A DNA stretch of 64,000 nucleotides from Erythroxylum novogranatense (GCA_029891385.1 CM057225.1:14325498-14389497); one strand, 5' to 3'. Shown: positions 23,323 to 34,432, counted from the first letter of the stretch. The notes: generated by a model from the sequence alone, not told the origin. A program made the numbers and translations.

Positions 23323-24618
23323 TTTAATTAATTAATTAATTATATATATATATATAAATAAATGCTGAAGTGGTCCAACACATCGAGTCGGTCATACCGC
23401 CTCTAGGAGTCCCGTATGGGAAAACCCCAAAACTTTTTTCAGCAATATCGATGTCGCGATCTCATCGGGACATATCTCGATCTCATCAGGATCCATTTAA
23501 TCCTTTTGCTCTCCATATATTGGAACTCTGTCCAAAACTATTTTACGAATTCTCCGAGACACTCTTATACGTGTGACCCATTAGGTTCCCGGTTATGTTG
23601 GCCACTTAGATTAACACTTAATTCAAGCAAGTCATGAGCGGTATCTAGCAACACATCATGACCCCCAATTGACCGGAAAGTAATTGGTTTGACGAATGAA
23701 CATGTATTCATCATGAACCATATCACGAACCTTTCCATAGACAATTACCGTGCAATTCGTCCTTTCACCATGCTATACCCCACTTGGTTATGAGTATGGG
23801 CAATGTGTCAACTCTTAGTAGACTGACTAAGTCAAATCTAGTCCAAGTGATTTCAGTTCTTGTCCTGGGACTCATTACTTTATATGTCAATGAAGACATT
23901 CTTCATGACATATATGCTCCAACCAGAGACTTCCAAGTAATGACCCTGACAAGAGGCCATGGGTATCATCTTCTGCTATCACAGAAGTGGTGAATCCTCT
24001 ATTGACTACTCAATTACCTTCAATACCTCAAGTCGCACCCAATCACCACCCTATGAGCGACCTCAGTAAGGCAACAAGGAATGAATTCAAAGCACGTAAT
24101 CAAGATTCAAGATATCCTCGAGCACCTCAAGTCTAAGGATACTTGCACCATTGCTATGATGAGATTATCACCGACATTAGAATAGAACATCCATGTGATG
24201 ATCTCATAGCAGTCATCCAATGTACTTACTACCTCTAGTAAGCATCCACATCTCAACCCTAAATATCTCATATTTACGACTTCGAGATCCACCGCTTGAT
24301 CAAATCAAGGAGCTTGAGATGTACTAGTCTCTCCGGATTACCGATGTCCGTCTCAAGAATCCTATGACTAGGATAATTTAGATATCTTGACATAATTGCA
24401 CATGATAGGAATCTCAAGTAGTATGATCACATCACAATTTCCTTCATGCTATGTCATATATCATGGACTTCATTAATTTGCTTATAGATCAATATCCATT
24501 CATAAATAATGAACAGCAAGTTAATGAAATATGTCTTTATTTATTTATCTATAAAGTATGTACACAACTTTGTACAAAATGCGCTAAAGGCGATTGCCTT
24601 CAGGACACTACTCTAACA
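22748..24618 (-). repeat. copia-1 5' LTR, full length (1871 bp)
   Basis: Bounded by TGTAGGAAAATCCCGG (22748, next to the PBS) and CTACTCTAACA (24618). Contains the (TA)n hairpin at about 23283-23357. The first 318 bp have no partner in the truncated 3' LTR. LTR sequence is related to that of copia-2, which lies in the opposite orientation. Confidence 0.92.
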
Positions 24619-26574
24619 CTACCTGTATCAATCATTACCCGTTTTACCTCCCTATCATCCATATTCAAGTTGACCACTAATGCATTATCATGAGGACAAC
24701 TAACACCTTCCAGATCAGATTCGTCAAACGAGATCACCCCATCGTTTTGCCTCTTTTTTTTGCTGATAAGTCTTCAGTGACCTGCCTGACATACCTCTTT
24801 CTTCCTATGACGGTGGACTTTCCTGCTGCATTACCACTAGAAATCATATTTATGACCCTAACTGGTCGGTCGTCTTACTGTCCGGTATTTCTGTCGCCTC
24901 TTACCTTGGACTGTCTTCTCGTGTCGCGTTGGTCGTCTGAATTCCTGTTCTGCCTGGCTCCATCGTTCGTATCATTTTGCTTCCAAGACTTTCGCCAGTT
25001 ATCAGAATGACTACTCTTACCCACATTATCCCGTTTGGCATTTGTATCGTACTTCAAAAATCTATCCAGCCTTCTCCTTTGAATAAGGAACTCGTTTTCT
25101 CGCTTTAAGTCCCAACAGTCCTCCGTGTCCTGACCTACATCTCTATGGAAACGACAATATAAAGCAGAATCCCTTTTTTTGAGGGGAGTTTTCAACTTAC
25201 TAGGTTCTCGGAGGGATTCTCCTTCTGCTCTCATGGCTGCCAGTACTTCTGCATACCGCCTGTTGAGCGGGGTGAAGGATTCTCGTCGTTGGTCCTTTTG
25301 ATCGGTCGGCTTCCTCCAACTAGACTGTTCCTTTTGTCGCTTGTGTAAATCATCTGCTCTGCCACTTGGCCAGCGGTCATCTGCCTTGCGTTTTGTGTTT
25401 TTCAACACTTCCTCGAGCTGGATATACTTATCCGCCCGATTTCTTATCTCTTGAATAGACTTGGGCTGATGAAGGGCTAATGACTTTTTGAACTCTTCAT
25501 CCCTCGTGTTGCTCATAAGGGCAGCCAACATGGACGAGCAGGTGAGGTCAGGGACTTCAACAACTTCATTGTTAAACCGAGTGATGAACTTCCGTAAACT
25601 TTCGTTCCTTCCTTAGGTCAACTGCATCACTTTCAAGGCAGTCTTCTGTGGCCGTTTACTTGTAGCAAACTGGTTGAGGAATAGCAGCTTAAAGTCCTCA
25701 AAATAAGTGGTGCAACGTGGGGGTAAACTGTTGAATCATCGTCGGGCTCCTTCTTGAAAAGCTGTACAGAAAGCCTTACGCTGAATGGCATCGGGGATGC
25801 AATGCAGGTTCATCATCGACTGAAAGTATTGAAGATAGTCGAGGGGATCGGTCTTTCCGGTATATTTTTCAGACATTGGTATCTCAGTACCGACCGCTGG
25901 AAGGCTATCCAGGATCTCCTGAATCAAAGGAGAGCTGTATTGTGTTGATGGCTGATCCGGACGGGAATTCATGGCCATACTGATTCGATCGTCCACGATT
26001 TTTTCGAAAGTTTCAGTAGAATGACGATCAGCTATCATACCTATCTGCCAAGCGGGGGTTCGCTGCTGTTTCATCTGAGATTGTAAGATTTGGGGAATCA
26101 ATAGATCGGCCGCTTCCTCTATCTGTCTTTGGGTAAGGGAGATTTGTTGTGGAGCAGGAGGGTTTGTGTTTAGGGGGTGTTGGATGTGAGGGTGTGAATT
26201 GTTTCCGGCGTTATCCTCCAGGGCTACGCTCTGCTCTTCTTGATCTTGGCTCTGAGGTAGTGGTTGGTCATTCGGATGCGAAGATTGTGTTTGGTTATTT
26301 GGGTTTGATGGGGGTAGCTCGTCTGTGCTAGGTTTTGGGTGATGGGTGGAGGACGGATTTAGGGATCATGATGCGTCGGTGGAAGGGCGACAGGTAATCG
26401 CAAGCCCATTCGTTGTAATGCAAGTGTCGCGACATCGGCTACATCCGGATTTGTTGCTGCCGCCTGACTTATCTGAGTGTTTCTAGACGTAGTGTCCTGA
26501 CGCCCGGCCCCACGGTGGGTGCCAACTGGTTCGATCTGATTTTGCTGAGACTGGGTGTCGTTGTTTGTATCCAT
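24619..26574 (-). pseudogene. Ty3/gypsy (Tat-like) gag and start of protease, cut by copia-1
   Basis: Reads leftward from MDTNNDTQSQQNQ at 26574. Gag core at 26101-25532 includes EKYTGKTDPLDYLQYFQSMM and, after a TGG-to-TGA stop near 25736, WFNSLPP and FITRFNNEV. A CAA-to-TAA stop sits at about 25615. A Cys/His segment YCRFHRDVGQDTEDCWDLK (near 25145) is typical of Tat-lineage gag. The frame ends with VKRVMIDTG, the aspartic protease active site, exactly where copia-1 begins at 24618. The rest of pol is not found on the other side of copia-1, so that side was lost. 5' end of gag (26100-26360) is also frameshifted. Confidence 0.85.
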
Positions 26575-26856
26575 GAGCTCAGTTGTCTTTAACTAGGAGA
26601 TACCTGCAAAAACAATAAAAGCACACCAGAGGTTAACCGCCGGCCCGTCTCTCCGATGCCTAAGTCAATCTTTTTGTAGTAGTTTTTGTGGCTATGAATG
26701 GAGAGTATCAGTGTTCCATGTCATATCTGTGTCATGAGGAGATAATGAACTTATATAGTGAATACCTGTCAGGCTGAACTCATCATCTTGAGAATGGGTC
26801 GATCGACCCACACGCCATCTCATGATTGAACCTGGCCTAGCACAACCTACTCAATC
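26575..26856 (-). other. Leader/LTR remnant of the gypsy element
   Basis: Minus strand holds TTGACTTAGGCATCGGAGAG, a stretch typical of the LTR or leader of plant gypsy elements, followed by a splice-acceptor-like TTTTTGCAG before the gag ATG. A GGGTCGATCGACCC palindrome lies near 26797. The element ends at 26856 against the duplicated segment; no complete LTR. Confidence 0.5.
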
Positions 26857-27822
26857 AAATTTAATTTTAACAATTATGTTATTTCAGGAATTGTGCCACA
26901 GAATTGGCATCGACTGTTCGGGGGATATAGGACTTCCTTTACTTGTTTGGTAGGCATTGGATTACGTGGAAATAAATCTTTCACGATCAAACTTCGCTGT
27001 TATCAGAAATGACACTTCGTTGGGATTATAAGCCTTAAGTGTGAATCTTTCGATTTTACATTTGACTGTTTGAGACAGAAAGTCGCAAGTAAACATTTTG
27101 ATTCTTCTTCCGTCTTGCATATTTTCGTAGACTATAGCATAGTTTCGTAGACCTAGACTTCAAATATAGAACAAGGTTTGCAGATTCGAGACGTATACTC
27201 GTCAAGATTCGTGGAAATGCTGGGGAGAAACACTTATCCTCGAGGCAGCCATTAATTCTTTGTCAAGGGGCATGCAGAATTATCAACTCCAGATTATTTA
27301 TAACTTGGAATGCCATCGCAAGGCAGCTGTACGATTATGACTTGGTTAATTTTGTTAGCAAATAGATTATTAGTAATCAACTAATATAATTTGTTCATGC
27401 TGTTATAATAAAGAACAGGTCTTTCAACGTTTAACGTATTATCAAATTCAAACTCCGTCTTTTTATTAAAATATGTTTATTGTCCTGTTATAATATAATA
27501 TCCCTGTATATTATTGTCGTGTTACAATTGTTCTTTAATATTTCTTATTTAGCTATATTCATGTATGAAAAACCTCAAACCCATTAAAATTTGAATTGAA
27601 CGGAAATTAAGCGGTCATTAGGTTTCTATCTGCACTTGTGAAATATGATATTAGATGTCATATTTGTTGGTCATTAGATGACAATGAAACAGGGATAGAC
27701 AAAACTAATATATATTGGTTCAATCAAATAAGCTTTCGCTTACATCTATTCTTTAAGTTCTAATTGAGAGTTCACAGTTTTTTTCATTTAATAGATGAAT
27801 ACCAATTTTGCATGCAATATTT
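26857..27822 (+). repeat. Local direct duplication, copy A
   Basis: Starts AAATTTAATTTTAACAATT and aligns with 33392-34380 and then 58100-58352, with copy B interrupted by a SINE and by the 23.7 kb insertion. Copy A therefore shows the empty site for both. Its first 150 bp contain the frameshifted counterpart of the exon-like ORF at 33423-33547. Confidence 0.88.
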
Positions 27823-28149
27823 ACATTGATGCTTCGCCAAACATTATTATTCGTAGCCTGCTCTTAATTAAGTTTCAACTTCCATCCACATGATTTCAAT
27901 TAGTTGAGCATTAATGAAGCTAGTTCTATATTTTAGTTATAGCTAGCTAGTAATAGCAAACATCAACTTCATCTTCAATGGTCTCTGCAATACCTAAACT
28001 TGCAGGAACAATAACTAACAACCTGAACTTCAGCCCAACGTTAGTCTAACTGCAAACGGAGAAACAATCCAACTTCTGTTTGTAGATGTGCTAAATTTGC
28101 AGTCTAGAGACAAGTGTTGAGCCTTTACCGAAGTCTTGGTCCAACCTGA
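27823..28149. other. Intergenic, no feature seen
   Basis: AT-rich, downstream of the minus-strand gene that ends at 28150. Probably contains its 3' UTR and poly(A) region; no defined signal claimed. Confidence 0.5.
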
Positions 28150-28629
28150 TCACATCGCTCTTCGTCTCTCTTTGACACTGCCTTCGCAGTGAAGCTGGGA
28201 CCGCTTTACTATACTGTCGTCAACATAATTGGAAGAAAGCTTGCAGGAAAAACTAGCCATACCCTTTTTCCACCCCAGCACGGCAGCATCGCTTTTGAAC
28301 AGCTTATTGTAAGTACTTTTTGAGGTCGCCTTGGACTTGGTGCACTCTATATAAGCGGCCCAAAAAGGGTCGTCGTCGGGGTTCTTAGACCCCTTTCTGG
28401 AGTTACTCCTCCTCCGAGTCTGAAACGTGCATGGAGGAAGAGGAATCTGGATGTCGTGGAAGGATTTCTTTGCAGGACTGCAGCTAGTTGGGCATGGAGG
28501 TGGCGGGAGCTTTAACAGAAAGTTTGTTCCTTCTTTACGGTACCCAAACTCGTCTGCCATGGAAGCCCCAGGTCTTTTTTCCCATGAAAAGGGCACATCT
28601 CCTTTGGAGTAACACTTACTCCGAATCAT
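28150..28629 (-). CDS. Small VPFSWExxPG-motif protein (DUF688-like), 159 aa
   Basis: Intact single-exon frame. I start at the ATG at 28629 (MIRSKCYSKGDVPFSWE) rather than the upstream in-frame ATG at 28692, because a TATA box overlaps the latter and the paralogue starts at the equivalent place. Seen: VPFSWEKRPG at residues 12-21, LKLPPPP at 39-45, IPLPPC at 62-67, a basic stretch RRRSNSRKGSK at 72-82, and DDPFWAAYIECTK at 86-98. No signal peptide or membrane segment. The VPFxWExxPG motif followed by Pro-rich blocks is found in plant DUF688-type proteins of unknown function. Its paralogue lies 1.7 kb downstream on the same strand (30378-30911), so they arose by tandem duplication. Confidence 0.75.
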   Translation of the reverse strand: MIRSKCYSKGDVPFSWEKRPGASMADEFGYRKEGTNFLLKLPPPPCPTSCSPAKKSFHDIQIPLPPCTFQTRRRSNSRKGSKNPDDDPFWAAYIECTKSKATSKSTYNKLFKSDAAVLGWKKGMASFSCKLSSNYVDDSIVKRSQLHCEGSVKERRRAM

Positions 28630-28680
28630 ATTATCTGTGATTAATGTTTGTGTGAATAACAGAAAAAGAGGTTGCTTGGG

Positions 28681-28690
28681 CCTTATATGC
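28681..28690 (-). promoter_or_regulatory. TATA box of the 28150-28629 gene
   Basis: Minus strand reads GCATATAAGG, ending about 50 bp upstream of the chosen ATG, which would leave a short 5' UTR. Confidence 0.5.
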
Positions 28691-30377
28691 ACGAAAGGGC
28701 TACTTTAATATTGTTAAGATCATGAACAAAGGACACGCAAATAAAACGTGAGATTAGGGTCGAAGCAGAACTTGGCCAATTAGCTTTTAAACCGAACTAG
28801 CAGAGTAGGACAAATGAAGTCGGGAAAAGAAGACCAAGTCGTTATGGCTGTTCGTCGTTGAAAAGTTTGAGAAACTGTTGAGAAATGCTGACCATGATTG
28901 TTTTTCTATTTTAAGAGCAAGAGCAACAGAGCACTTATATTTTAGTTTTAAAATTTTGTAAAAATTATTTACGAATCTTATATGTATAATATTTATGAAA
29001 CAACTCTTTGTTTACATTTTATAATAAATTTACTAATTATTAGAATATCTCATATTGACTAAATATGAAAATATTAAAAATTTAAAATAATAAAGGTCAA
29101 TTATTTAAATGATTAGTTACATTCATTTTATCAATTGTTGACCCAAACTTACAAACTTCCTTATGAGCTTTAGATTAACAATTCGTTGTTAATAAATAAA
29201 ATTAGAAGTTGATTAAAAGGTCTTAAGTTTAATGAAAATAAATAATTAACCAAAGTTTTACAGATAAATTTTAAATTATTAGATAACCTTATTTTTAAAA
29301 GTATAATAAATTCAACAATTTTAAATAAAATTATCTAAGATAAAAGAACGAGTAGTACATGAAGTTAAGTAAAAACATAACATAATAATTTTACACCCTA
29401 AAAAACTAATAACATGACTTCTTTAAATTTAAACCTAAGAGTCCATAGTTTATACATGAATCCCAAATTCAAACTTTTCAAAGCCATGGTTTTCGTCCGT
29501 TGATTTATAATAAGTATTACATGTGAACTTTTCTACGTAGCTGAATGTATACTTATGGTTCCAGTTAAGCTGATGACATGCGTAACAAGCTCGTTACCTG
29601 AATTCACATATAGTTTTCTTTTTTTAATTAAATATGGACTTATGTGTTCTTCAATACATGATCAAAGGCCTGACAATTGTTTGCTGCTTTCCACTGTATG
29701 ATATGCAGTTAAACCTACATATCAGGCTTCATCCTTGCCAAACTTTCTCAACATTGAAACTCTAAAACAGAAGAAAGAAACATAATTAATAACTTTTTTA
29801 TTTACCACGCTTTCTAGTCATTAGATAAGATAAACTGGCTATACGTATCCCAATTTGACTTTGTCACACATAACCAACAGATAGTGCCCAGCAAGTTGAA
29901 TACTTGGCAAAGGAATAGTACAAACCAAGACAAGTGTATGGAGGACGAGGTGACAGTCAATTCCAAGTACCTATATCTTGTATTAAAGCCCTTGTCACAA
30001 GCTCATTCTTCTCTTATTGACATCTTCCTCTTTACATATGCACTTGTCTCATGCAACAATCTGTCGCTAAGTTGGATCTTATCAACACTAGAAAGTTTAA
30101 ACCCAAGTATTGCCGGCGGCCATCTAGTTTGTAATGTATAGAAGCTTATTTTAATTACCAAGAAGAAATAACAAATCCAAATTCCTGTGCTTGCATGTTC
30201 CTTTTGTAACTGTCAAAAAACTGTTGATGATAACGATAATAACACTCTAGAAAATTATTTAATGAAGAGTGGAACATATGGTTTTAAACATGATCCAATA
30301 AGGATTTTATTACATTACAAATTTTTTCATACAAACAACTTAAAGAATCAATTACACATATATCCTATTACATTGCA
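28691..30377. other. AT-rich intergenic between the two paralogues
   Basis: Very AT-rich (notably 28920-29500). Short ORFs at 29884-30141 and 30187-30381 show no family resemblance. No terminal inverted repeats or RNA genes recognised. Confidence 0.6.
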
Positions 30378-30911
30378 TTAAACACCATGCTCTTTCCCTT
30401 TCCAAATGGGTTTAGAAATCTCGGATATTCTAATTAAACTTCCCCCATCAACGGCACAAGAATCCTTACATGAAGGATTCCAGTTGCTGAGCATGTTCTT
30501 CTTTCTCTTGGCTTTTGACGGTCTATCACTTTGGTAATTACCTTTCACATTTGTGCACTGGGTGCATTTCATGTAAGCCACCAGAAACGGGTCTTCTTGC
30601 TTCTTTATGCCTTTCTTATGAGAAGAAGTTCTTGGTGGAGCTTGAAAAGCCAAGGGATGAGGACAAGGGACTTGCGAATCGTCATACACAACCTTAGTCA
30701 TCTTCTTCAATTCATTACGTGGAGGAGGAGTAGGCAACTTTATGGTTAGATTCCACAAATCGAGAAGACTATTTATATCTTCAGGATCATCATGTGTGAC
30801 CTTCGAAACTCCAGGCTGACTATTTATATCTTCAGGATCATCATGTGTGACCTTCGAAACTCCAGGCTTGAGCTCCCATGAAAAGGGCACATTTGCCTTA
30901 TTGCGACTCAT
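30378..30911 (-). CDS. Small VPFSWExxPG-motif protein (DUF688-like), 177 aa, with internal duplication
   Basis: Intact single-exon frame from MSRNKANVPFSWE. Motifs align in order with the paralogue at 28150-28629: VPFSWELKPG at 8-17, IKLPTPPP at 57-64, VPCPHP at 81-86, and EDPFLVAYMKCT at 106-117. Residues 16-32 and 33-49 are an exact 17-residue tandem repeat (PGVSKVTHDDPEDINS plus one), directly after the VPFSWE motif. C-terminal half is Lys-rich. No transmembrane or signal segment. Function unknown; the frame has no lesions, so it may be expressed. Confidence 0.75.
   Translation of the reverse strand: MSRNKANVPFSWELKPGVSKVTHDDPEDINSQPGVSKVTHDDPEDINSLLDLWNLTIKLPTPPPRNELKKMTKVVYDDSQVPCPHPLAFQAPPRTSSHKKGIKKQEDPFLVAYMKCTQCTNVKGNYQSDRPSKAKRKKNMLSNWNPSCKDSCAVDGGSLIRISEISKPIWKGKEHGV
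30767..30868 (-). repeat. 51-bp perfect tandem duplication inside the gene
   Basis: 30767-30817 and 30818-30868 are identical. The length is a multiple of three so the frame is kept. Identity of both copies at DNA level implies a recent event. Confidence 0.97.
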
Positions 30912-30948
30912 TTTAGTAGAGGGTAGGATTTAATGTATATGGAACTTG

Positions 30949-30956
30949 TATAAATA
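30949..30956 (-). promoter_or_regulatory. Possible TATA box of the 30378-30911 gene
   Basis: TATTTATA on the minus strand about 38 bp upstream of the ATG. The distance is short, so this is tentative. Confidence 0.25.
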
Positions 30957-30960
30957 CACT

Positions 30961-32774
30961 GCAAAGCTATTCGTTTCACGTGCTTTATGCCTTCTAACTG
31001 CCTGTATAATTTTCTTGGCTACACAAGAAATTCAATGGCTTACGTAATTTAGTTCAGCTAGGAGAAAGATGAGGAAATTCACAAGGTCCTTTTTCAGTTA
31101 TGACACGTATTATCAGTCAACTAATAAGTATCGTAGTAAATTTGCTAAGGAAGTTACAAGGACTAAACTACAAACTTGGAATGCTACGGGTCGTGATTAG
31201 CCTCTTGCGCTCTTACCACATTCCAGGAAGAGCGCCTAAATCGTAGTAATTGAACTTTCTCAATTATATTTTTAAAACCTATAAATAACCACCAAAAACA
31301 AACTGTTGATATGGAAATTGTATTTTTACTTTTTATTTATTGACTCCGTTAATTATTAAAAAAATTTAAATTTTTGTCCATTTTTTAACTAGAGCATGAA
31401 TTTAAAAAAATAGTAATAAAATGTTCAAACTTTTTTTTTTTAAATTTCAGCCTAAACTTTAAATAGTGAAAATAAATATTTAAATTTTCAATTTTCTTCA
31501 ATTTTAGTCCAACGTTATTTGTTATTCTCCTAATACCCTCAGTCATTTTTTTAATTCTTTTGACATCTCAAATTACTCTTGTATTATAGCATATTATATT
31601 AATAAGCTCTTCGTTTTTAGTTCATTCTCCTGATGATCTTAGTGTAAGAGCACCGAATTGCGTAATCTGAAAATCGAAAAGTGAGGACGTTTAGAAAACA
31701 AACTGAAAACGAAGGGAGAAACTAAAATCAAAATGTAAAGTCATCAGAGTTACGTAATCTGATTTAGATCATTTTTAAATAACGACGTCGTTTTATTTAT
31801 GTGAATAAATAATATTGCTTCATTAATTTTCATTTATTGTGTTAATTTTGACTTATGTGTATTAATAGTTAAGATTTTTGAAACAAGTGGCAAGCACTGT
31901 CAATAAACTTAATGGAAGCATTAATGTTAGGCTATAATTTAAAAGAATTAAAAGTTTGAATATTTTATCGTGCTTTTTGAAGTTCGGGCTAGACTTAAAA
32001 AATTTGAAAAATTGAGCATTGCTATTTTTTAAAATTCAGCTATAATTAAAAATTGACAAAAGTTTAAATTTTTTAGTAATTAACTCTTATTGATTTGCAA
32101 TACTTTCTATCTTTTGCGTTACAATATAATCATGTAAGTGAATTATTTAAATTTTTATTTACAGTGAAACTCAGACTTCAAATTTAGAATTTGAACTGGA
32201 AAAGTAATCTCTGCTGAACTTGATTTTACATAATGTACTCGCCAACTTTTATTTTTTTATTTTTTGATTCAAAGGAAATAGCCAACTTTTATACCCATAG
32301 TACAACATTCTCGTATGGATACAATCCCTTGTAATAAGTCCATTCTTCGTCTTCGTGTAAACAAAAATAAAAATAAAACGTGGAAACGCCATACTTTTTA
32401 TAGTTTTTGGCAAAGTTCACCCCTTACCTATAAAGAGATTTCAACAAGACTTTGGCAAATGCCAATTTACGTGACCGATAAGTCATTGGAATTGTAAGTT
32501 AAAGAATTATTTGTATCATTGCCCAGGTTAGTAACTTAAAAACCATATCCCAGTAGAGATGCCGGTATGGCCGGAAACAGTTTAAAAGTAAGTTGTTATA
32601 GGGCCATGATACCCCCATACTTCTTTTGAAGAAATTCAATTTGATGGTATTAAGCCAAAAGGCAAGCAAGTTACACCATAGATGTTACAGGCAAATTGGA
32701 GCTATCTAAGTAAGTAACTATAAGCAGAGTTACAATACAATGTTCATCCATTTACACAATTGAGGTGATCACAG
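30961..32774. other. Intergenic stretch, AT-rich, with one MITE
   Basis: Outside the foldback element (31344-32086) nothing coding or structural was recognised. Short ORFs here lack motif support. Confidence 0.5.
31344..32086. mobile_element. Foldback MITE with long terminal inverted repeats
   Basis: The left arm beginning GTTAATTATTAAAAAAATTT (31348) is repeated in inverted form by the right arm ending at about 32084; similarity continues for over 100 bp, including TGAATTT..AAAAAATAG. Flanks share TTATTGA (31337-31343 and 32087-32093), a candidate 7-bp target duplication. No ORF. Superfamily (Mutator or hAT) not settled; long arms favour a MULE-like origin. Confidence 0.65.
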
Positions 32775-33240
32775 GTACCATATATTGTTAAAGTGGTTAA
32801 AATCCTCAACTCTGTCCTTGAAAATGCTGATGTGTTGATCCTAAGCTATATATTCTTGGAAGACTCTTTTGATTCTCTCATCCCAAATTGCAGCCACACT
32901 AAACGTCAATGCAATTCAAAAGCACCGCCTGATAGTGTTGTTTGGATGTTTAATGGTAGAGCACCTGTTAGTTATTTCATTCCAGGTATTCGAGTCATTG
33001 GATACTTGGCAATCTTGTAGAAGTTGCCTCCAGATCTTCCTACTAAACTCACAGTGAAAGAAGTGAAGTGACGGATTTTTTTCAGCTTCTTTGTACAGGA
33101 TGCACCAGTTAGGCAGTTGTAAGAATCTGCATAGATTGTCAAGTGTTGAAAATATGAATTTCATAGCCATCCATGTGAATGTGGAATATCGAGGACTAAG
33201 ATGTTTATGCCACACCACACCCCATCCTTTGACAAGAGCG
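32775..33240 (-). pseudogene. LINE (non-LTR retrotransposon) ORF2 C-terminal fragment
   Basis: Minus frame 33218-32916 reads MVWHKHLSPRYSTFTWMA, then WCILYKEAEKNPSLHFFHC and FSRKIWRQLL, the layout of the zinc-binding (zf-RVT) region downstream of the RT in plant L1-like elements. The first Cys of the usual CxxC pair is kept, the second is Tyr. After one stop it continues to about 32775 with AIWDERIKRVFQE, the typical end of that domain. No RT or endonuclease remains. Confidence 0.72.
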
Positions 33241-33422
33241 GCTTCTTGACAAAACCTAGTTCGTAATCGACAACATTGTAGCTTTCAACTTTGCAATGTA
33301 TTGTTAATTTGTAATGGTCTACGAAGACCATCAGTCGATGACAATCTGCCTATGGATAATTTATAAAGATCCTGTGAGCCGGTTAAAGTTAAAATTTAAT
33401 TTTAACAATTATGTTATTTCAG

Positions 33423-33547
33423 GAATTGTGCCAGAGAATTGGCATCGACTGTTCCGGGGATACAGGGACTTCCTTGCTTGTTTGGTAGGCCTTGGATTAC
33501 GTGGAAATAAATCTTTCACGATCAAACTTCCCTGTTTTCAGAAATGA
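33423..33547 (+). other. Exon-like ORF, unidentified
   Basis: A splice-acceptor-like TTATTTCAG precedes a frame GIVPENWHRLFRGYRDFLAC and on to LRGNKSFTIKLPCFQK-stop at 33547. The copy A counterpart (from about 26889) is frameshifted. It looks like a 3'-terminal exon of a host gene carried along by the duplication, but I do not recognise the protein. Confidence 0.4.
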
Positions 33548-33968
33548 CATCTGATGCTTGAGACAGAAAGCCGCAAGTAAACATTTTGATTCTTCTTCTG
33601 TCTTGCATATTTTCGTAGACCATAGCGTAGTTTCGTAGACCTAGACTTCAAATATAGAACAAGGTTTGCAGATTCGAGACGTATACTCATCAAGATTCGT
33701 GGAAATGTTGAGGAGAAACACTTATCCTCGAAGCAGCCATTAATTCTTTGTCAAGGCGCATAAAGAATGATCAACTCGAGATTATTTATAACTTGGAATG
33801 TCCTCCCAAGGCAGCTGTACGATTATGACTTGGTATAATTTTGTTTGCAAATAGGTTATTAGTAATCAACTAATATAATTGGCTCAAGCTGTTATAATAC
33901 AGAACACGTTTTTCAACATTCAACGTATTATCAAAATCAAACTCCGTCTATTAAAATATGTTTATTGT

Positions 33969-34195
33969 AATCTCAAGGCGCAGATGACTTAGTAAGTAAT
34001 TTTTCTGGCTTAAATGAGATCGCGGGTTCGAACTGCCCTCATGTATGTAGTCATTTAAAACTTGAGACTAGAGCTTTATTTCTCGCAAGTGATCTACCCG
34101 ATTCGAGCAGGGATTAATCTGAGAATAGATGGTTTAAAGGTGTCTTTCCATAATTGAGACCCTTCTAAGATACCTCTTGGGCAACAACAAAAAAA
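33969..34195 (+). mobile_element. tRNA-derived SINE with 9-bp target duplication
   Basis: Present in copy B and absent from copy A at the same position, so its borders are known. GTTTATTGT flanks it on both sides (33960-33968 and 34196-34204). The box B-like GGTTCGAAC lies near 34032 inside GCGGGTTCGAACTGCCC, and the 3' end is an A-rich CAACAACAAAAAAA. Non-coding, copied by LINE machinery. Confidence 0.9.
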
Positions 34196-34432
34196 GTTTA
34201 TTGTCCTGTTATAATATTATATTCGTGTATATTATTGTCCTATTACAATTATTCTTTAATATTTCTTATTTAACTGTATTCGAGTATGAAAAACCTAAAA
34301 CCCATTAAAATTTGAATTGAACGGAAATTAAACGGTCATTAAGTTTCTATCTGAATTTGTGAAATATGATATTAGATGTCAAAAATATTGACATTCCGTG
34401 ACAAAAACGTCACTGAAAGTTTGGACAATCAG

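Larger units (their letters stand above)
15205..24618 (-). mobile_element. Ty1/copia retrotransposon copia-1, 3' LTR truncated
   Basis: Order on the minus strand: 5' LTR (24618-22748), PBS, about 2.1 kb leader with palindrome array and stem-loop repeats, gag, protease, integrase, RT, RNase H, PPT, 3' LTR (16741-15205). Integrase before RT is the copia order. LTR ends are TGTTAG...CCTACA in element orientation. The 3' LTR lacks its last ~318 bp, so no target-site duplication can be paired; the right flank is CTACC. The element is dead: stops in gag, integrase and RNase H. Its right edge lies inside a gypsy protease gene, so it is younger than that element. Confidence 0.93.
33392..34380 (+). 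repeat. Local direct duplication, copy B (left part)
   Basis: Aligns with 26857-27660. Differs by a few percent plus a ~50-bp deletion near 33550 and the SINE insertion at 33969-34195. Homology stops at GATGTC (34380), where the 23.7 kb insertion begins, and resumes at about 58100. Confidence 0.88.

Noticed and set aside
33969..34195. tRNA gene
   Set aside because: Only the box B-like GGTTCGAAC is clear, no cloverleaf; the 3' A-rich end and target duplication show a SINE.
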